The notes beneath the pieces are model-generated. The model saw only the letters and a program-made list of their open reading frames with translations. It did no database searches and was not told where the DNA came from. Position numbers and translations under genes: made by a program. A stretch of DNA of 64,000 bases, from NCBI GenBank assembly GCA_014058105.1, contig JACGCM010002331.1, positions 744,001-808,000 of the forward strand, given 5' to 3'. The DNA is from Kingdonia uniflora. Its lineage: Eukaryota > Streptophyta > Magnoliopsida > Ranunculales > Circaeasteraceae. Below are positions 59,078 through 64,000 of the stretch, in pieces. Position 1 is the first letter of the stretch. Every line of letters starts with the position of its first letter.

Positions 59078-60953
59078 CTAGTAATACCCGTGGCTCGCCA
59101 CGGCAAAAAATAATTATTGAGGACGACATCTTGATTATAAATGCAAGTATCGCAATGGTTTTCATAAAAAAAATATTTTAACAATTTCATTTATTTTAGC
59201 TTGGATATGTTTCTTGTAAAGTTGACAAACTATATGTGTACCAACATTGAGGGTAACATATTTTCTTCTCGAGATAGTTCCCTTCATTGAATATTAATCA
59301 ATTTCTCACATGGATGTTAAGTCTTCTAAGCCAAATTGAGTGAAGAGTCATGTGAAAAACATCGAATCTCTTTGGGGGTCCATTCACCACAAAATGCTTT
59401 TGCACTTGCTTTACTCTCCTGTGCATTCTTTAATATTATGTTTGTGATATTCCCATTACAATTCTCTTGATATTTGCAATATCCTTAACAGGAATCTAAA
59501 CCGAGAAAGACTTCCAGTTTAAAATATCACTAAATGGAGGAACATAATGGTTGGATATCAACACAGGGATACATTCTGCATAGATGGCTTCAACAACTCT
59601 GGGGCTTGCAACTTCGTATCCACTTGGGCATAAGCAATATTTTCTCTTCTTTAACATTTCGTTATAAGATACTCCTTCCGAAAGGTTATCGTAAACTTGA
59701 ACATCTTCATCTTTGTTCTTTCATTATTTTAAGAGTAATAGTCTAAAGGGCCGTGTAAACGACCAACAAAGAATGTAAGTATTGAACGACTTGATGGGGA
59801 AGGGCCACCTATAAGCCTAGTAATTTTCTCTGTCCAAAGATGAATTTCAGGAAAGGATGCATCTTTTGAAGGGTTGAATCCTTCTGATGTATTTGCATTA
59901 CACAAAACGCAGATGAAGTTTTGGAATAATTGAGGAACGTGCGAAGATGTACTTGGCCCCTATATCAAACCAGCATATGTTAAACGTGCGATCAATAGAA
60001 ATGCAAACTCTGGCAACTGTATGTATCTGATTAGGCGCAAAAATATTTAACTTACCCTGTCATGGCAAGAAAGCATGAAATAATCTACACCAAGGCTTTA
60101 ATTCTAATAAGGATATTTTCTGGCAATTAAGACTAACTGTAAGTATCTTAATAGGTTTTATTTCGGCAATACAACCTAGTCTTAATAGAATCTTCTTCAA
60201 ACGGTCATGTTCATGTAAGCGGCCAAATATTTCATCAATTATTTTATTTTATATATTTTGGATAAGATCTTACATTACGTATTTAGATATTTCATTGATT
60301 ATATTATTTCAAATTAACTCGTGTATTTATTGTTGGAGGCCTCATAATAGTTTAAATATTTATAAAATCCCTAATAAAGATTTAAATTGATTGCGAAATG
60401 CATATACTAAAGGAGATCAAAAGATAAGGTAACAAATAGCAATTAAGCCTAAGAGATAATTTTTATCAGATGATGGCATCCTCCATGGTCGTGACTGCAT
60501 ATCTTCATTAAAAGTTAATGCTTTGCATCTTATCTCACTTGAATAGTCAATCAATTGAATACTGGAATTCATGTTTTCCAGAACGCACTGATATAATGCA
60601 ACTCATTACACGTCTTCCTCAAATAAGGTAATAAGTAGGGAATAAAATATGTTACCTCTTCTTCATCAATATTATCTACCTTTTCCTTTAGTTGTAAAAT
60701 GGTGGCTTCAATCCTAGCCATCTAATACTTACGAGAATGCTGCAATCTTTTTTTAAACTCAACTGCCCGAAATAATAAAATAATGGAAGCTGATTATGAT
60801 AATGCCGGACGGTGGGAATCCAGATCTCCAAAGATATTATACGCGAGACTTTCAAGCAGGATATATAATTAAGATTTATATCCAAATAGATAGCCAAACG
60901 CATCAATGTAGTTTATGTATGTTATGCTCCTTTCCTACTTTATATTAGTAGGA
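59078..60953 (-). mobile_element. Non-autonomous Helitron carrying an exostosin fragment
   Basis: On the minus strand the 3' end is a GC-rich hairpin (CCGTGG-CGAG-CCACGG, 59103-59088), six bases, then CTAG at 59081-59078, and the next host base is T. This is a textbook Helitron terminus. The candidate 5' end on the minus strand is TCCTACTAATATAAAGTAGG at 60953, similar to known plant Helitron starts. The host base before it is T, not the expected A, so the 5' end is less secure. No Rep or helicase sequence is present. The captured exostosin exons lie in the same orientation. Confidence 0.65.
59440..60160 (-). pseudogene. Exostosin (GT47) glycosyltransferase fragment
   Basis: On the minus strand, exon pieces read ARKYPY (then TAG, TAA) SLGVDYFMLSCHD, an intron (GTAAGTT to ATATAG, about 60056-59957), [83 protein letters not shown] and [20 protein letters not shown]. 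This is the C-terminal half of a plant exostosin-like glycosyltransferase, normally a Golgi enzyme of cell-wall polysaccharide synthesis. TGG-to-TAG and other stops, plus a one-base insertion near 59712, disable it. The N-terminal half is not clearly present (a faint ARIEATILQLKEK near 60700 may be part of it). Confidence 0.85.
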
Positions 60954-62168
60954 AAAACATTAACTTAAAATAATGGAAATTTTCAGTACAACTCTTGGTG
61001 GCTGGTAGGGATGTAAAGAATCAGATTTGGACAGTCTGAGTTAGGTTTGATAAATCAAAATTCAAAAATATATGGTAATCATAAAACCAAATCTGATCCA
61101 ATCAAAAAAGGACCCAAATGACTCATAAATCGCCTAATGAGCTTAGATACATATCAATACTTAACGACCAAAATTAATAATGAACACAATTATGAGCTTA
61201 GATACATATCCATATCCAAAATCCCTATATAATATTTGAACAATGGAGGAAAATAGAACCAATCACCCAATAGACATGCAATCGATAAATCAAACCTATG
61301 ACATGCACTCTTGCCATTTTCCAAAATTGTATTGGATCACTTTGAACTCAAAAATTATGATTGCTCATGTATAAAACAAAGCCACCCAGAAATCAGAGAA
61401 AAGAAGAAAATAAATGTAACAAAAGAATAAAGATCAAAATCGGGAAGAACCTGAGTCTCGATGAAATACTTCACAATGGACAACCCTAATCGATTGAAGC
61501 ACTACAAATCCGAAACCTGAACATTTAAATCTCGTTTCAATGAAGTGAACCCTTAATCGTGGAAATTTGAAACTACCAGAATCAAAAATCCTATATTTAT
61601 TAAATAGATTAGCCCCAAATACCTTTGGAGATTATCGGTTACTTCATGTTTGAGCCCAAATATTAGGTTCATTTGCCATTTTGATAGCTCTTTTTGAAGA
61701 TGATTCGCAGCAATCTTACTCAAAGCCTGAGAAAGGAACACCAATTTGGAGAATTAGAAGCAAAATTGGGGATAAAATTGTAAAAATTAGGGCTTTCGTC
61801 CTACCCTCGCCACTATCATCAACCGTACACCAAGGATCGCCTTCATCACTTAATGTTATATTTTGCTATGGTTGTTGCTGCTTGCCTTTAGTGTTGTGGT
61901 TGTTGTTGTTTTCCTTTAGTGGGATATGTGTAGGAACTCGTCTTTACGAACTGGACATGGTAGTTGGGGTTAGGGTAGGTGAAAGCTATTAATTTTGGTG
62001 TTTGGGTGTCGTTGTTAGTGATGATATGTATGGATAAGTACCTTTAGTCCTAAAAGGTCCCTAACATGTAAGGTAGAATTCCACCTTGTACACCATTAGC
62101 TTACATTCCCACAAAAAGTTTCTCCTTCTCAACTTAAGCAAATACAAATATCAAATAAACTCTAACCC
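60954..62168. other. Intergenic with a probable hAT-like end
   Basis: TAGGGATGTAAAGAATCAGATTTGG near 61007 and the following AAATCTGATCC words look like another hAT end. A 103-codon frame at 61681-61992 has no relative I recognise and is not called. The rest is AT-rich and uninformative. Confidence 0.35.
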
Positions 62169-62784
62169 TGTAATGACCTAATTCTATAAACTCGAAGTGG
62201 CCTGGAATTAGCTCTTACACCAATGTACCTATAATAAAATCTCATCGAAAACAAGAAATGACACAGGTGTTTAGCGTAGAAAAGCTATAAATTGGTTAAA
62301 AAACCACGACCTCGGGTTGAGGATTTTTGCAATAGTAATATTTATTGCTTGAGACTAATATCTTATTACATGTGATCTATAAACTCATAAATTCTTAATC
62401 TTGTGAATAAGAATTTCGAAGTTTTGGAGAATCAAGAAAATATAGTCTTTTTGGTGATTTTTCCTGTAATCTTCTAGTTCTTGTCTCTTTTAGAACTTTT
62501 TCTTTATATAGGCCTTTCCTACAGTTCTTCATCATGTTGGAGCACGTTCTCCGAACAATGTGGTTAGTAGCGGTTGCTAACTAACTACTGAGTTCGAGAG
62601 AGACAGATGGCTTTGACTTGTTCAGGTTTTTAAGTTTGAGCTTGACCAACATTTCTTGTCAGTTCGTGGAGTATGTGGTAATTTTGACTAGTGAAGTTGT
62701 GTAGAGAATGCGTAAGTCTGACATGGAGGTAAATCAAACTGGAGACAAATCAATTTAGGTAAGATCGAGGGGTATGCCCCTACA
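62169..62784 (-). repeat. LTR, subfamily B (3' LTR of E6)
   Basis: The plus strand reads TGTAATGACC to ATGCCCCTACA, with intact TG...CA ends in both directions. It aligns with 2713-3322 along its length. The tract GAGGGGGTGAT next to it (minus strand) is the polypurine tract. Confidence 0.8.
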
Positions 62785-63035
62785 ATCACCCCCTCGTAAC
62801 CGAAGTCACGAGTGGCTTAGGTTGAGAAAGAATTTTTGGGATATGGGTTAGAAATTTGAATGAGGAAGGAAGTAATAACGGTGTTTGACTGCACGAAGAA
62901 TGCGTGTGTCAATGGGGAAGTACGTGTATTTATTGCTGATGGGAATATTGGTGCATGTGACGGCTAGGGTTGAAGAGTCTCTTTGTATTGAATGATGACC
63001 CTTGGTAAAATGTACCTGCACAATAAATTTAGGGT

Positions 63036-63045
63036 TAAATAAATA
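63036..63045 (+). promoter_or_regulatory. TATA-like box before small antisense ORF of E6
   Basis: TAAATAAATA stands where the E1 copy has TATATAAAT, 59 nt before the ORF start. It is a weaker, possibly decayed version. Confidence 0.3.
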
Positions 63046-63103
63046 GTACATGTACTGAGGTTGTTGGCCAAGTACGCTTGTTCTGATACAAAATCTTCTG
63101 TAA

Positions 63104-63295
63104 GTGCTGAAGATGCTAAAGACTCGTAGGATGGTTCTTGAAGAGAGAATCACTTTTGAAATACAAAGGTTGAAGTTGAAATTTTTTGGGGATCTGTCCT
63201 TGGAGAATCCAACTCCTGTTCATGTTCCTCCGATGCCTCAAGGAATGTTAGAAAATGTAGCGGCTGAAGCAGAGGAGGATTTTTATTATAGATAA
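63104..63295 (+). CDS. Small antisense Tat protein, copy 6
   Basis: The 63-codon frame matches copy 2 (3658-3879) well: RMVLEERIT, EIQRLKLKFFGDLSLE, VPP and GM. It then reads AEAEEDFYYR and stops at a TAG or TGA that replaces the KLRFY part, after which FHHIVL continues in the same register. The inner start at 63113 is the position of the MLKT start of copy 2. The protein is small, charged and soluble-looking, with no known domain. Confidence 0.5.
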   Translation: MLKMLKTRRMVLEERITFEIQRLKLKFFGDLSLENPTPVHVPPMPQGMLENVAAEAEEDFYYR

Positions 63296-63419
63296 AGGTT
63301 TCACCATATTGTCTTGACAGGCAAGAAATGTTGGATTTGTCTTCGCATCCTTGCGAAAGACACTGCTTTGCATCAGGGTGAAAAATTACTAAAGCAGAAC
63401 GAACTGAAGGATTTGAAAC

Positions 63420-63575
63420 TTCAAAGTGCCTGAAAGACTTGTTAGCTGTAAAAGCACTGCAAAACTTGTTATCTGTAAAGTACCTAAAACTGAGTATTGG
63501 ACAGAACTTCATCTGTAAAGTACCTGTTGTTGAGTACTTGAAAGGCTTGCTATCTGTAAAAGCACTTGTAATATA
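63420..63575. repeat. Short degenerate repeats after the small ORF
   Basis: CTTGTTATCTGTAAAGTACCT and variants (CTTGTTAGCTGTAAAAGCACT and so on) recur about four times with irregular 30-50 bp spacing. A weaker version is at 4330-4440. Confidence 0.6.
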
Positions 63576-64000
63576 TTTCAAGATGAATAAAATTTGTTAT
63601 TTGAATTCGTGTTGATATAGAAATAGAATAGCTCTTGAAATCAAGCTGTATGAAGAGTTTAAAATATTGTATGAAATGGAATGTATGAGGGCAAAAAGTA
63701 AAATACTTGTAATAATTGAACTGGTATACATTTATCTTTGAAAATATGTGTTAAGAAGCGAATTGTAATCGATCTGTGAACTGAAAATGTGAGAGAAAAT
63801 TAAATATAGGAGTTTTAGAATAATGAATCGATCTTGAGAGGTCGTTTTTAGAAAATTAAATATGGAATTAATAAGTTTGATCGATAACAGTCTGGGATTA
63901 CTGAGTTTGATTGGAATAGATACTTTTAAATAATTTTACTTAAGATATGGGGATTCTGTTACGAGATAAAAGGAAAATTTCAAGATTTACGTAAAATTGA

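Larger units (their letters stand above)
62169..64000 (-). mobile_element. 3' end of a minus-oriented Tat element (E6)
   Basis: LTR subfamily B (62169-62784), polypurine tract (62785-62795) and small antisense ORF follow the same order as 2713-3879. The element continues beyond the right edge. Confidence 0.75.

Noticed and set aside
61681..61992. 103-codon plus frame near a possible hAT end
   Set aside because: Leu/Val/Cys-rich, with no relative that I recognise and no splice or promoter support. It was left uncalled.

Overview
This is a transposon-rich stretch of a plant nuclear genome, most likely a eudicot. The evidence is an AT-rich, intron-containing aldo-keto reductase gene, plant-type LTR retrotransposons of the Ty3/gypsy Tat and chromovirus lineages, a plant L1-type LINE with a C-terminal RNase H, hAT-like repeats and a Helitron carrying an exostosin (GT47) gene fragment. 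I see no rRNA, tRNA or CRISPR. Only one ordinary host gene looks intact: a seven-exon aldo-keto reductase on the minus strand (36391-40159, 347 codons including the stop reading as 347 aa plus stop). A truncated relative of it lies at 56.6-58.7 kb.

Layout. (1) 1-2122: 3' end of a plus-oriented Tat element. (2) 2123-2712: a piece of another Tat element. (3) 2713-14878: a minus-oriented Tat element (called E1 here) with gag, a deleted pol, a 60-bp tandem array, and genes on the opposite strand; its two LTRs belong to different subfamilies. (4) 14879-about 23283: plus-oriented Tat element E2, lacking its 5' part. (5) about 23284-33418: plus-oriented Tat element E3, lacking its LTR/gag start but with pol, a 194-bp tandem array, antisense genes and a 3' LTR. 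(6) 33420-34340: 5' end of a small minus-oriented retroelement. (7) 34882-35683: hAT-like non-autonomous element. (8) 36391-40159: aldo-keto reductase, with a LINE scrap in intron 2. (9) about 40680-56280: an L1-type LINE, split by a complete 9.7-kb chromovirus (E4, 41561-51260) flanked by the duplication TTACC. (10) 56.3-58.7 kb: aldo-keto reductase pseudogene. (11) 58730-62168: hAT-like pieces and a 1.9-kb Helitron carrying an exostosin pseudogene. (12) 62169-64000: 3' end of another minus-oriented Tat element.

The most interesting theme is on the antisense strand of the Tat elements. Between pol and the 3' LTR each one carries genes running against gag-pol. There are two kinds. The first is a small protein of about 70-100 residues with a (K/R)xRFFG core, found six times, each copy with a TATA-like box just upstream. 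The second is a longer multi-exon gene (shared N-terminal domain, basic middle, coiled-coil tail), with a TATA box and short first exon, found in three elements. Antisense ORFs are known from the Tat lineage (for example Grande), but the serial TATA-plus-small-ORF arrangement is the best candidate here for something poorly described. A second striking signal is an array of the 12-bp palindrome TCGTTCGAACGA in both LTRs of E4.

Almost all transposon reading frames are broken, many by TAG/TGA codons that fit C-to-T decay of methylated DNA. Boundaries given for degraded elements are estimates by eye.
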